Below are positions 8,366 through 16,466 of a stretch of DNA of 64,000 bases, piece after piece. Origin of the DNA: Lachnoclostridium sp. (GTDB taxonomy: Bacteria > Bacillota > Clostridia > Lachnospirales > Lachnospiraceae); the NCBI GenBank assembly GCA_023665475.1, contig JAMPEB010000011.1:1-64000 (forward strand). Reading direction: 5' to 3'. The notes under the pieces are model-generated. The model searched no databases and had not been told where the DNA came from. It was given only the letters and a program-made list of their open reading frames with translations. Numbering within the stretch: the stretch's first letter is position 1; each line of letters opens with the position of its first letter. Made by a program: the position numbers and the translations under genes.

Positions 8366-10999
8366 CTATTTCATACCATTCGCTTTCAACTTACAAATTT
8401 CCGCCTCTAGTGCCGCAATCCGGTTATCTAGTTCTTTTTTACGCTTACCGGCAAACAGCGCATCGTTTAAAAAACTTCGATCAACGCGAAGTTTATGCAA
8501 CTCTTTGTATCTTTTTAATAGTAGCGGTTGCTGCGGTTCTTGTACCTTACGATAAGCTTCTTTCTCAGTCGGCAATGTTTCAAGATTATTAAATACTTTC
8601 CAATCAAAAACATTACACTGTCCATCCTTATTTTCTCCCGCTGCCACTACAGTGCCATCTGCACGTATCCCAACTATGTGATGCCCTCTACTTGCAGCAA
8701 CGGCTACGATATCAGTCCAAGAAGAAATGTTATATTCGAAGTTAATATACCTGCCTGTTTCTGTTCCCACTACAGTGCCATCATAATGTACTCCGATTAT
8801 AAAAGTAGTAGTAGCGGCAATGGCAGCGATATCCGTCCAAGTATCTGTCCAAGCAGACACTTTTCTTTGATATCCCGGTCGAGACAAAGTATTTACCACA
8901 GTTCCGTCTGAGCGCAGTCCGACCACAAAGCTGTCTGTCACAGCAATATCTACAATATTTGTCCATGAAGAGACATTGCATTGACCATCTTCGTTTATCC
9001 CGGTTGCTATAACGGTACCATCTGTCCGCAAACCAACAGTTAAATGATCCGATGCAAAAATAGATGCAATATCACGCCATGAAGAAACATTGCATTGACC
9101 AAATTTATTATCTCCTTTTGCAACTACGGTTCCGTTCTTACATAAGCCAACCCTATGATTAAATCCTGTGGCTATAGCCACAATTTCCCTCCAATTTTCA
9201 TCAATTTTTCCTCCACATATTACGATACCATCTTTCCGAACAAAATTTTGCCCTTTGTTATCAAGAGCTACAATACCTGCTAAGTCATATTCTTTCACAA
9301 CGCTTCCATCATAACGCAGTCCAACTAACTCATTAGCCGCAATGGATGCAACATATGTCCATTCAGTACCACCTGAGACATACTCATATTTTCCTGTTGC
9401 GAGTACAGTACCGTCAGACCGTACACACGCTGTATAATCCCTTCCCGCTGAAATCATTCCTCGAAGTGGTGCAGCTTGTTCCAGCCATTTTTGTCTTCTG
9501 AGCACTTTGGCTTCGTGCTTGTGTCGGTCTTCCGCTTCTCTGTCAAGAATCTTTTGATTTATTTGTTCTAAATCTTCTTTGAGCTGCGAATCTGCAAATC
9601 GGAGTGCTTTTTTATAGTTTCCATTATGGATATAATCGCTTGATACATTTTCGGCAAAATACTCTAAATCAATCATTTCATATTGAGCCAACATCTTACC
9701 AATATATGCTTCTGCGCATTCCGGATCTTCCTCAATTGCTTTGCCAAAATGTTCATCTGCCAGTTCCCAATTTTCCTTTTCCAGACAAAGCTGCCCGGCT
9801 TTAAGTTCCACTAAAGAAAGAGCTTGTTCATGGCTGACACCTTCAGAAAGAATTTGTGTACCCTCAACAAATTCTTCTATTTGATAAATGCCAAGTTCTG
9901 CACAAATACATCCAATTCTAGCTATTATTGATTGATAATCTGAATCTGAACTAATCCTCGCATCCTCAAAACAATCATATGCTTCCCCCCATTCACCATC
10001 CTCTAAGTGCAACCGACCACGCTTCAAGCACTTTTCTGTCTCAATATAGTAATAATTTTTACTATTGTTATTGTCATTATTTGTTTTTGAATCGTGCAAT
10101 TGCTTAGATGGAAGAAGCTTCTCAATACCTCTCAAAAGATCCTGCACGGCTCCCACCTTTCCCATATCCTGAGCCTGAAATTTAGTAAATTCTTTAGGCA
10201 TATCGTAGGCATCGATGCCTTTGTAACAGGGGATGAGATGTTTGGTCTTGTCCTGAGCCATCAGCTTTAAAAACCGACTCCACTCGTTCTTCACCCACAC
10301 AGCATTATAATTCTCATAATCTGTGCCGAAAGCCAGCATAACCTTGGCACTGTTCAAAGCAGCAAAGATATAGGGCTCGTACTCTGCACCCAGCTTATCC
10401 TCCAAAGTTATGCGAGAAAAAAACACCCGATAGCCCTTTTCGGTGAGAGCATCATATACTTCCTGTGCCAAAACACTGTCAATGGTGCGGTTTCCATCCC
10501 CATCTGTTTCCTTGTAGCAGATAAAAATGTCATAAGGAGCTTCTTTACCGGAAACCTCAATAATACCCTTGCGAATCTCCTCAATCATCTTGGCCTCATC
10601 ATGGTACATATGTCGAGCAACGGCATCTGCATTCTCACAAGCCTGCTCAAAGTCACTGTCTTCCAGAACACTATTAAAAGAGGCACGGTGGCAAGTAGGA
10701 ATTTTTTTGCCGCTGACAGGATCGTCCACATACTCAATGCCACACTTACACAGCACCAGACCCCAATATGCCTCCGCCTCTTGGTTAAACTCTGATATGA
10801 TATTCTCATAAATGCCTGCGGCCTTGTCAAATTCATTCGCCAACCGCAGCCGATTGGCTCGGTTGAACATAGCAAACTTCTTTTCACTATCTACATCGGG
10901 GACAGTCTGCTTTGTGCCACAGTATTCGCACTCAGCTACGCTCATCCCCTCTGTGAGTTCCAAATCACCACCACACATTTTGCATTTAATAACCGCCAT
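8366..10999 (-). CDS. Zinc-ribbon / TIR / TPR / RCC1-repeat protein
   Basis: An 877-residue multidomain protein. A zinc ribbon (C6, C9, C24, C27) comes first, then a helical TPR-like stretch. A TIR domain follows at about 154-293 with YDIFICYKE, the RVFFSR strand and WVKNEW, whose E239 sits where TIR NADases keep the catalytic Glu. More TPR-like helices precede a C-terminal series of RCC1-type repeats (about 525-830; repeated DGTVxATG, VGLR and GQCNVSSW units) that should fold as a beta propeller, and a short coiled tail ends the protein. Bacterial TIR domains commonly cleave NAD+ or make signalling nucleotides in antiphage defence; here the propeller may sense a trigger. The start has GAGG seven bases upstream, outside the invertible segment. 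Confidence 0.88.
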   Translation of the reverse strand: MAVIKCKMCGGDLELTEGMSVAECEYCGTKQTVPDVDSEKKFAMFNRANRLRLANEFDKAAGIYENIISEFNQEAEAYWGLVLCKCGIEYVDDPVSGKKIPTCHRASFNSVLEDSDFEQACENADAVARHMYHDEAKMIEEIRKGIIEVSGKEAPYDIFICYKETDGDGNRTIDSVLAQEVYDALTEKGYRVFFSRITLEDKLGAEYEPYIFAALNSAKVMLAFGTDYENYNAVWVKNEWSRFLKLMAQDKTKHLIPCYKGIDAYDMPKEFTKFQAQDMGKVGAVQDLLRGIEKLLPSKQLHDSKTNNDNNNSKNYYYIETEKCLKRGRLHLEDGEWGEAYDCFEDARISSDSDYQSIIARIGCICAELGIYQIEEFVEGTQILSEGVSHEQALSLVELKAGQLCLEKENWELADEHFGKAIEEDPECAEAYIGKMLAQYEMIDLEYFAENVSSDYIHNGNYKKALRFADSQLKEDLEQINQKILDREAEDRHKHEAKVLRRQKWLEQAAPLRGMISAGRDYTACVRSDGTVLATGKYEYVSGGTEWTYVASIAANELVGLRYDGSVVKEYDLAGIVALDNKGQNFVRKDGIVICGGKIDENWREIVAIATGFNHRVGLCKNGTVVAKGDNKFGQCNVSSWRDIASIFASDHLTVGLRTDGTVIATGINEDGQCNVSSWTNIVDIAVTDSFVVGLRSDGTVVNTLSRPGYQRKVSAWTDTWTDIAAIAATTTFIIGVHYDGTVVGTETGRYINFEYNISSWTDIVAVAASRGHHIVGIRADGTVVAAGENKDGQCNVFDWKVFNNLETLPTEKEAYRKVQEPQQPLLLKRYKELHKLRVDRSFLNDALFAGKRKKELDNRIAALEAEICKLKANGMK

Positions 11000-11030
11000 T
11001 TCAATACCTCTTTCCTATAGTCAATATTAT

Positions 11031-11060
11031 TGTCAAAAAGTGTGCCTTTTGATAGTAACT
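11031..11060 (+). repeat. Left inverted repeat, putative crossover site of the promoter switch
   Basis: Thirty bases, TGTCAAAAAG to GATAGTAACT, are repeated in inverted orientation at 11161-11190 with one mismatch. Inside lies a near-palindrome: arms TCAAAAAG and CCTTTTGA around TGTG. That is the size and symmetry of serine-invertase crossover sites. It ends 32 bases before the TIR start codon, so the ribosome site of that gene stays outside the segment. Confidence 0.8.
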
Positions 11061-11088
11061 GTTTAGAAAATTTATTGTTGTAAATTGA

Positions 11089-11115
11089 TAAAAAATATGA
11101 GAAATATGTCGAAAA
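11089..11115 (+). promoter_or_regulatory. Sigma-28-like promoter inside the invertible segment
   Basis: TAAA at 11089-11092, 15 bases, then GTCGAAAA at 11108-11115. This is the spacing of SigD/FliA promoters, and it matches the site at 27266-27292 including the shared stretch AAATATGTCGAAAAA. It points away from the TIR gene in this assembly. Confidence 0.5.
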
Positions 11116-11120
11116 ATACA

Positions 11121-11149
11121 TTGATATTTTAGTGATAATGTTGTAAGAT
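11121..11149 (+). promoter_or_regulatory. SigA-like promoter inside the invertible segment
   Basis: TTGATA (11121-11126), 17 bases, TAAGAT (11144-11149). Spacing is ideal and the hexamers are fair matches. It reads toward the right repeat, away from the TIR gene, in the present orientation. Confidence 0.45.
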
Positions 11150-11160
11150 GAATAAAAAGT

Positions 11161-11190
11161 AGTTACTATCAAAAGGCACACCTTTTGACA
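11161..11190 (-). repeat. Right inverted repeat, putative crossover site
   Basis: Inverted copy of 11031-11060 with one mismatch. Its core is a perfect palindrome: TCAAAAGG and CCTTTTGA flank TGTG. It lies 16 bases past the stop codon of the serine recombinase, the expected place for a site used by an adjacent invertase. Confidence 0.8.
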
Positions 11191-11205
11191 TCTGCATCTC
11201 CGCTT

Positions 11206-11847
<642 letters not shown>

Positions 11848-11858
11848 TTATAAAAAAA

Positions 11859-11889
11859 AGAGCAGAAACATTTTACCATTCCTGCTCTT
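11859..11889 (-). terminator. Terminator-like hairpin in the leader of the recombinase gene
   Basis: On the minus strand an AGAGCAG stem closes with CTGCTCT around a 16-base loop and is followed by eight T. It lies about 40 bases before the recombinase start. No minus-strand gene lies upstream to be terminated, so it may attenuate recombinase expression or block read-through from antisense transcripts. Confidence 0.55.
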
Positions 11890-11987
11890 AGCGCTTTACT
11901 TCTAAAATTAATGATAATGTGATTACCCTTCTATCATCTCGGCTATTTTAGTTATGTCATCAAGTGAAAAGAAGAAAGGAAACAAAA

Positions 11988-12506
11988 ATGATTAAAAATA
12001 GGAGTGTGAATATTATAACCGATGCCGACGGTGAAAAGCTGGTCTTGATCAATGATATCCGTTTCAAGGGAAAGCGGCAGATTGACTGGGATGATGTAAA
12101 ACAATATCTTGAAGGATATGTCGGGGACTATTACGAAATTGCTGAAAATGCAGAACATATTTTTATCGGAAGTGAACTGCCTGAAGAATACACGGAATCA
12201 GAGAGCCGGAAAAGCCTTATGGGTGCAAATGCAAAAGCTAAGGCAAATGCCGCCACTGCAATACCAGAATTGATCCAGATAGCATCTAATCCGACATTTG
12301 AAGAGAACCGCAAGAAAAAACACAATAAAAATGCCAAATATGGCTGGTACAGATATGATGTCCGTTTTGCCCTCCCAGTATATGAAGAAAACATACTCGT
12401 CAAGTATAACATTTTCCATGCCCGGCTTCTGGTCAACCACGCTGAAAACGGTAGGAAATATTTGTATGACATCCTTGCCATAAAAAAAGAAATGGGCAAG
12501 CCGTAG
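11988..12506 (+). CDS. Phage/mobile-element-associated domain protein (large polyvalent protein type)
   Basis: A 172-residue protein on the opposite strand to its neighbours. Its second half has the segments SRKSLMGANAKAKANAA, IPELIQIA, KYGWYRYDVRFALP and LYDILAIKKE. I recall this pattern from C-terminal domains of phage- or plasmid-borne large polyvalent proteins; here it stands alone. AAAGGA lies upstream of the chosen ATG; a GTG at 11964 would add eight residues without a better ribosome site. No catalytic residues can be assigned. It marks the right edge of the accessory region. Confidence 0.6.
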   Translation: MIKNRSVNIITDADGEKLVLINDIRFKGKRQIDWDDVKQYLEGYVGDYYEIAENAEHIFIGSELPEEYTESESRKSLMGANAKAKANAATAIPELIQIASNPTFEENRKKKHNKNAKYGWYRYDVRFALPVYEENILVKYNIFHARLLVNHAENGRKYLYDILAIKKEMGKP

Positions 12507-12533
12507 CAAGATGTACGGTGAAAACCCATTTCT
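12488..12533 (-). terminator. Nested hairpin terminator after the reductase gene
   Basis: AGAAATGGG pairs with CCCATTTCT around an inner CCGTA/TACGG stem. On the minus strand a run of T follows. It overlaps the 3' end and stop codon of the plus-strand 11988 gene and should terminate transcripts from the aldo/keto reductase gene at 12637. Confidence 0.55.
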
Positions 12534-12636
12534 GATTGTTAATAATAAGCCTTTTCTCCCATTCTGTCAAGTCCCGATTTTGATTAAATAGGAAAAACTA
12601 ATTTCATTTTTTATATGTTGTTTTGTTATTACCTCT

Positions 12637-13701
12637 TCAATACCAATCATGCTTCTCATTTCTATCCAACCCTGCCATCTCCTCCATTTCCTCCTCCGTC
12701 AGTTCAAAGTCAAATAGGGAGATGTTTTCCAAAATATGCTCGGGATTGCTGGAGCCGGGGATGACCACAACCCCATTTTGCAAATCCCACCTAAGAATCA
12801 CCTGCGCCGCCGACACGCCATGGGCTTCTGCGATTTTTACAATGGTTTCGTTGCCCAGAAGCTCTTTGGTATAACCCCTGCCGCCAAGGGGATACCAAGC
12901 CTGCACCACAATCCCCCGCTCATGCATATAGGGAATCACTTCCTTTTCCTGATAATAGGGATGAATTTCATTCTGCACCAACGCCGGCATAATGGAAATC
13001 TGTGGCAGAAAGGCTTCCATCTCCTCAATGTACCAATTCGATAAGCCTAAGGAGCGGATTTTTCCATCAGCCACAGCCTGCTCCATCGCCTTATAAGCTT
13101 CCACATCACCCGTTCCCGGATGGTGCAGAAGCATCATGTCAATATAATCCACGCCCAACTTTTCAAGCGCCATGTCAATAGCATTCTCCGCATCCGCATA
13201 TTGAGAGGGATATAATTTGGTGATAACAAATATTTCCTCTCTGGGCACTCCTGACTTACGGATGCCTTCCCCCACGCTTTCCTCATTGTGGTACATATAT
13301 GCCGTATCAATCAGGCGGACACCGCTTTCCAAGGCAGATACAATAGAATCCGTACACTCTTCCTCCAGCAGGCTGTATGTGCCGATTCCCGCTATGGGCA
13401 TCTCATAACCGCTGTTTAACAAAACGGTTGGCGCCTTGCCGTTTGTGCCACCGGCAAGGTCAAAGGAAGAAACATCCGCCTCCCTTGGGATGTCTGCTTT
13501 ATCTGTATTCTGCGCCGGTTCCTGCGAAACCGACATTTCATCCGTTACAGAATCCGCAGGCGCAGTCTGCGGATCCAATGCGCCCAGCGTACCGGATGCA
13601 CCCTGCGCACCTGATACATCCGGCGCAGCTTCCCTTCCGCAGGCGCAAAATGCAGCCACGAAAAATGCTGCTGCAAGTAAAGCTGTCCATCGCTTTATCA
13701 T
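12637..13701 (-). CDS. Aldo/keto reductase with a lipoprotein signal peptide
   Basis: A 354-residue protein. Residues 1-20 form a lipoprotein-type signal peptide ending FCAC, followed by a 65-residue Ala/Ser/Pro-rich linker. From about residue 85 comes a full aldo/keto reductase barrel (TIM barrel, NADPH-dependent carbonyl reduction). The catalytic tetrad is visible: Asp in LIDTAYMY, Tyr in the same motif, Lys in VITKLY, His in LLHHP; the C-terminal IPGSSNPEHI cofactor loop is present. The start is the second Met because GGAGG precedes it by six bases. Export of an NADPH-dependent enzyme is unusual. A hydrolase and a divergent LysR gene nearby suggest one small regulon. Confidence 0.88.
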   Translation of the reverse strand: MIKRWTALLAAAFFVAAFCACGREAAPDVSGAQGASGTLGALDPQTAPADSVTDEMSVSQEPAQNTDKADIPREADVSSFDLAGGTNGKAPTVLLNSGYEMPIAGIGTYSLLEEECTDSIVSALESGVRLIDTAYMYHNEESVGEGIRKSGVPREEIFVITKLYPSQYADAENAIDMALEKLGVDYIDMMLLHHPGTGDVEAYKAMEQAVADGKIRSLGLSNWYIEEMEAFLPQISIMPALVQNEIHPYYQEKEVIPYMHERGIVVQAWYPLGGRGYTKELLGNETIVKIAEAHGVSAAQVILRWDLQNGVVVIPGSSNPEHILENISLFDFELTEEEMEEMAGLDRNEKHDWY

Positions 13702-13727
13702 CTTTATCCTCCACATTAGCTAATCTA

Positions 13728-14002
13728 TTAGGTAGTTGCAAAACTCCATTTTTCATAAGCCGGATCAGGGCACAAATGCTTATTGCATAAGCATTGCATG
13801 TTCCACAAGCAGACTCTTGAAAAACGCCGGCGCTTAGCAGGGTAATCCAAATGTTATCCGGCTCGGGCTCAGCACTGTTGCGTGGACGAACTTGTGCGTC
13901 TTTTCCCAGAGCAATAAATTGCTCCAGCGAGAGCGGGTCTGCTGTGGAATGTACAATCGGCTCAATGGCACTCTGCCAAAACCAGAGTTTCGCAATCGCC
14001 TA
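13728..14002. repeat. Pair of inverted repeat ends flanking a 240-bp non-coding insert
   Basis: The 306-bp gap between the reductase and hydrolase genes begins with TTAGGTAGTTGCAAAACTC (13728-13746) and ends with GAGTTTCGCAATCGCCTA (13985-14002). The two ends are imperfect inverted copies. The same core forms compact hairpins at 15023-15059 and 31282-31316. I see no gene between them. It could be a MITE-like element or two separate palindromic repeats. Confidence 0.5.
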
Positions 14003-14007
14003 TCCCT

Positions 14008-15003
14008 CTACTTCAAATACTCCGCAAAAAACTCCGCCAGCTTATCAAAGGGAATGGCATCCTTCCCGCCACCGTCATATAAATCCGTATGAACCGCATC
14101 CGGGATAATCAAAAGCTCTTTATTGTCCGTGTAAGGGTTATCTTTTACCATATCTGCATAGGCATCCTTTCCAAAATAGCAGGAATGCGCTTTCTCTCCA
14201 TGCATCACCAAAACGGCGCTTCGGATTTCATTACTGTACTGCAAAATGGGCTGATTTAAGAAAGACATACATCCGGTTACATTCCAGCCGCCATTTGAAT
14301 TTAAGGAGCGGGCATGGTATCCTCTCTTTGTCTTATAATAATCATAGTAATCCTTCACAAAGAACGGCGCATCCTCCGGCAGTGGGTCGACTACACCGCC
14401 GCCCAGCACATAATTTCCCTTCTTATAATCCACAATTCTCTGGGCATTTAAGCTCTGTTTTTTGGCATATCTCGCATCAGCGGAATCCTCGGAATCAAAA
14501 TATCCCTTTGCATTGACACGGGTCATGTCATACATAGTGGAAGCTACGGTAGCCTTAATTCGTGTGTCCAGCGCTGCCGCATTCAGCGCCATGCCGCCCC
14601 AGCCGCAGATTCCGATAATGCCGATTTTCTCCGGGTCAACATTTTCCTGCACGGACAAAAAATCCACTGCCGCCTGAAAATCCTCCGTGTTGATATCAGG
14701 GGAAGCCATGTAGCGCGGTGTGCCTCCGCTCTCCCCTGTAAAAGAAGGGTCAAAGGCAAGGGTCAGAAAACCTCTTTCCGCCATCGTCTGGGCGTACAGC
14801 CCTGCCGCCTGCTCCTTCACTGCGCCGAAGGGACCGCACACTGCGATTGCAGACAGCTTTCCCTGTGCTTTTTTGGGCACATACATATCTGCCGCCAAAG
14901 TAATGCCATAACGGTTATGAAAGGTTACCTTGCTGTGGTCCACTGCCTCACTCTTGGAAAAAGTTTTATCCCATTCTGCCGTTAAATTTAATGCTTCCAT
15001 CAT
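14008..15003 (-). CDS. Alpha/beta hydrolase, YcjY/dienelactone-hydrolase-like
   Basis: A 331-residue soluble alpha/beta hydrolase. The nucleophile elbow reads GICGWGG, so the nucleophile appears to be Cys, as in dienelactone hydrolases and YcjY-type proteins. The oxyanion region is near CGPFGAVKEQAAG, and the catalytic His is probably in DAVHTDLYD. The family acts on ester or thioester substrates; the natural substrate is unknown. AGAGGA lies before the first ATG. The gene lies upstream of the aldo/keto reductase on the same strand, and a divergent LysR gene follows beyond a small ORF. Confidence 0.85.
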   Translation of the reverse strand: MMEALNLTAEWDKTFSKSEAVDHSKVTFHNRYGITLAADMYVPKKAQGKLSAIAVCGPFGAVKEQAAGLYAQTMAERGFLTLAFDPSFTGESGGTPRYMASPDINTEDFQAAVDFLSVQENVDPEKIGIIGICGWGGMALNAAALDTRIKATVASTMYDMTRVNAKGYFDSEDSADARYAKKQSLNAQRIVDYKKGNYVLGGGVVDPLPEDAPFFVKDYYDYYKTKRGYHARSLNSNGGWNVTGCMSFLNQPILQYSNEIRSAVLVMHGEKAHSCYFGKDAYADMVKDNPYTDNKELLIIPDAVHTDLYDGGGKDAIPFDKLAEFFAEYLK

Positions 15004-15022
15004 AATTTCGTCCTCTCTTTCT

Positions 15023-15059
15023 TAGGCGTTTGCGAAACTCAGAATTTCGCAATCACCTA
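15023..15059. repeat. Short palindromic intergenic repeat, hairpin form A
   Basis: TAGG-CG-TTTGCGAAAC and AATTTCGCAA-TCA-CCTA form an imperfect hairpin of 37 bases. It shares its core with 31282-31316 and with the ends of 13728-14002. It overlaps the stop codon of the small 15053 gene. Confidence 0.55.
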
Positions 15060-15283
15060 TTACATTTCTTTAATTGATAAAGCAGGAAATCCAGAAGGTC
15101 AACTTTATTCTCCGAGTTGTGAAGCTCTTCCAGAAGTCCTTTTTTCTGTTGCCTGAGCAGTTCCGCCGCCCGCTCCGTATCATCCGCCTGTACCAGATTT
15201 ACAATCTGCAGGGTTATTTCGTCATTAAAACCCAATTCACGGAGACTGTGCATCCAATCGTTTCTATCCGCCGCCTGCTGCAT
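15053..15283 (-). CDS. Small helical protein, unknown
   Basis: A 76-residue protein predicted to be all helical, with segments ELGFNDEITLQIVNLV, DTERAAELLRQQKKG and LLDFLLYQLKKC. It has no membrane or signal segment. The start MQQAADRN has AGGTGAGG directly upstream; the longer frame lacks a site. It lies 50 bases before the hydrolase gene on the same strand and opposite the LysR gene. Similar small ORFs occur near regulators in Clostridia, but I cannot assign a function. Confidence 0.65.
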   Translation of the reverse strand: MQQAADRNDWMHSLRELGFNDEITLQIVNLVQADDTERAAELLRQQKKGLLEELHNSENKVDLLDFLLYQLKKCNR

Positions 15284-15357
15284 TTCCTCACCTCGTTTCA
15301 AATACATTATATCCCAGCCATTCTATTTTTACGAATGGGAATAATTCATATCGTGCT

Positions 15358-15385
15358 ATGAATTTTATTCATTTCATGGTATAAT
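15358..15385 (+). promoter_or_regulatory. LysR promoter with palindromic operator
   Basis: ATGAAT-TTT-ATTCAT (15358-15372) has the T-N11-A symmetry of LysR boxes and overlaps the -35 region of a TATAAT at 15380-15385. It lies in the divergent interval between the small ORF and the LysR gene, where LysR proteins usually bind to regulate themselves and the opposite genes. Confidence 0.45.
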
Positions 15386-15388
15386 GAT

Positions 15389-15527
15389 TCTGCCGGCGCA
15401 GAATTCAAGTCAGCTTGCGCTGCCTTCCCATCACAAAGCAAAGAAACACTTTGTGATGCATTATACTAAAATCCATGGTTTGAGAATCAAATGTCTGCTG
15501 CGCAGCCGCTTGATTTTCTACGCTCAA
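15389..15527. repeat. Structured insert flanked by 11-bp direct repeats
   Basis: GGTATAATGAT occurs at 15378-15388 and again at 15528-15538. The 139 bases between begin and end with inverted similarity (GCGCAGAATTCAAG against CTTGATTTTCTACGC) and hold a CACAAAG/CTTTGTG hairpin. It may be a small non-autonomous element that duplicated a promoter -10 region. Confidence 0.4.
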
Positions 15528-15554
15528 GGTATAATGATAAAAAGGAGATGCATC

Positions 15555-16439
15555 ATGGAAATCAGAACATTACGGTATTTTTTAGAAGTTGCAAGAGAAG
15601 AGAATATGTCCAGAGCGGCAGAAAGGCTTCATGTGTCCCAATCCACCCTTTCCAAACAGCTTAAGGGCTTGGAGGAAGAGTTGGGGAAGAAATTATTTCT
15701 CCGCCACAGCTTTTCTATAGAATTAACGGACGAGGGTATGCTTCTCCGCAAGAGGGCGGAAGACCTGCTCTCCATGGCGGATAAGATAACAACGGAATTT
15801 TCCGCTATGGATGATGTGATTGGCGGAAATATTTATCTGGGCTGTGCGGAATCCTACCAGATTCGGCATCTGGCAAGAGTGATCAAACGCTTCAAACAGC
15901 AGTATCCCGATTTTCACTACCATATTACCAGTGGGGATACAGAACAAGTTACGGAAAAGCTTGATAAAGGAATTTTAGACTTTGCGGTAATCGTAGAAGA
16001 ACCGGATTATGAGAAATATAATGTTCTGAAAATGCCGGAATGCGACCGTTGGGGCGTTATCATGCCCGCCACTTCCAAGCTGGCAGAAAAACAGGTTATC
16101 CAATTTGAGGATTTGCTTGAACTTCCGCTATTTTGCTCCGAACAAAGCTGGCGGACCGACCTTCCAAGGTGGTGCGGCAACCGACTGGAGGAATTGCAAT
16201 TAGAGGGCTCTTTCCGGCTTTCTTACAATGGCTCCGTTTTCGCACAAGAAGGTCTTGGATATCTTTTAACCTTTGAAAACCTGATTCATACAGACAAAGA
16301 AAACGGGCTGATATTCCGCCCGCTTTTCCCGGCTCTTGAAACCAATATGTATGTCATTTGGAAGAAAAGACAGATATTTACGCCAATCGCACAGCGCTTT
16401 ATTGAAGAACTGCAATATGCTTTCCGCCCAGAAAACTAA
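15555..16439 (+). CDS. LysR-family transcriptional regulator
   Basis: A 294-residue LysR-type regulator. The N-terminal winged helix-turn-helix is clear: MEIRTLRYFLEVAREENMSR, then AAERLHVSQSTLSKQLKGLEE. A periplasmic-binding-like effector domain follows from about residue 90. The start is the MEIRTL methionine, which has AAAGGAG upstream. It is divergent from the small ORF, hydrolase and aldo/keto reductase genes, so these are the best candidate targets; the inducer is unknown. Confidence 0.92.
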   Translation: MEIRTLRYFLEVAREENMSRAAERLHVSQSTLSKQLKGLEEELGKKLFLRHSFSIELTDEGMLLRKRAEDLLSMADKITTEFSAMDDVIGGNIYLGCAESYQIRHLARVIKRFKQQYPDFHYHITSGDTEQVTEKLDKGILDFAVIVEEPDYEKYNVLKMPECDRWGVIMPATSKLAEKQVIQFEDLLELPLFCSEQSWRTDLPRWCGNRLEELQLEGSFRLSYNGSVFAQEGLGYLLTFENLIHTDKENGLIFRPLFPALETNMYVIWKKRQIFTPIAQRFIEELQYAFRPEN

Positions 16440-16466
16440 TGGCGCAGTTCTTCTGAACGCCCTGCC

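Larger units (their letters stand above)
11061..11160. promoter_or_regulatory. Putative invertible promoter segment controlling the TIR operon
   Basis: Exactly 100 AT-rich bases lie between the two 30-bp inverted repeats, with no room for a gene. On the plus strand it carries two promoter-like sites, described separately, both aimed away from the TIR gene as assembled. Inversion would turn them toward it. A weaker minus-strand match also exists (TCGACA, 16 bases, TATCAA, 11112 to 11085), so the present state may be off or only low. Confidence 0.65.

Noticed and set aside
11085..11112. Minus-strand promoter TCGACA-16-TATCAA in the invertible segment as the on-state promoter
   Set aside because: Its -10 is weak and it overlaps the better plus-strand sites; kept only as a caution about which orientation is active.
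11107..11115. TGTCGAA as a Spo0A box in the switch and at 27284
   Set aside because: The same bases are explained better as sigma-28 -10 elements because TAAA lies at the right distance in each case.
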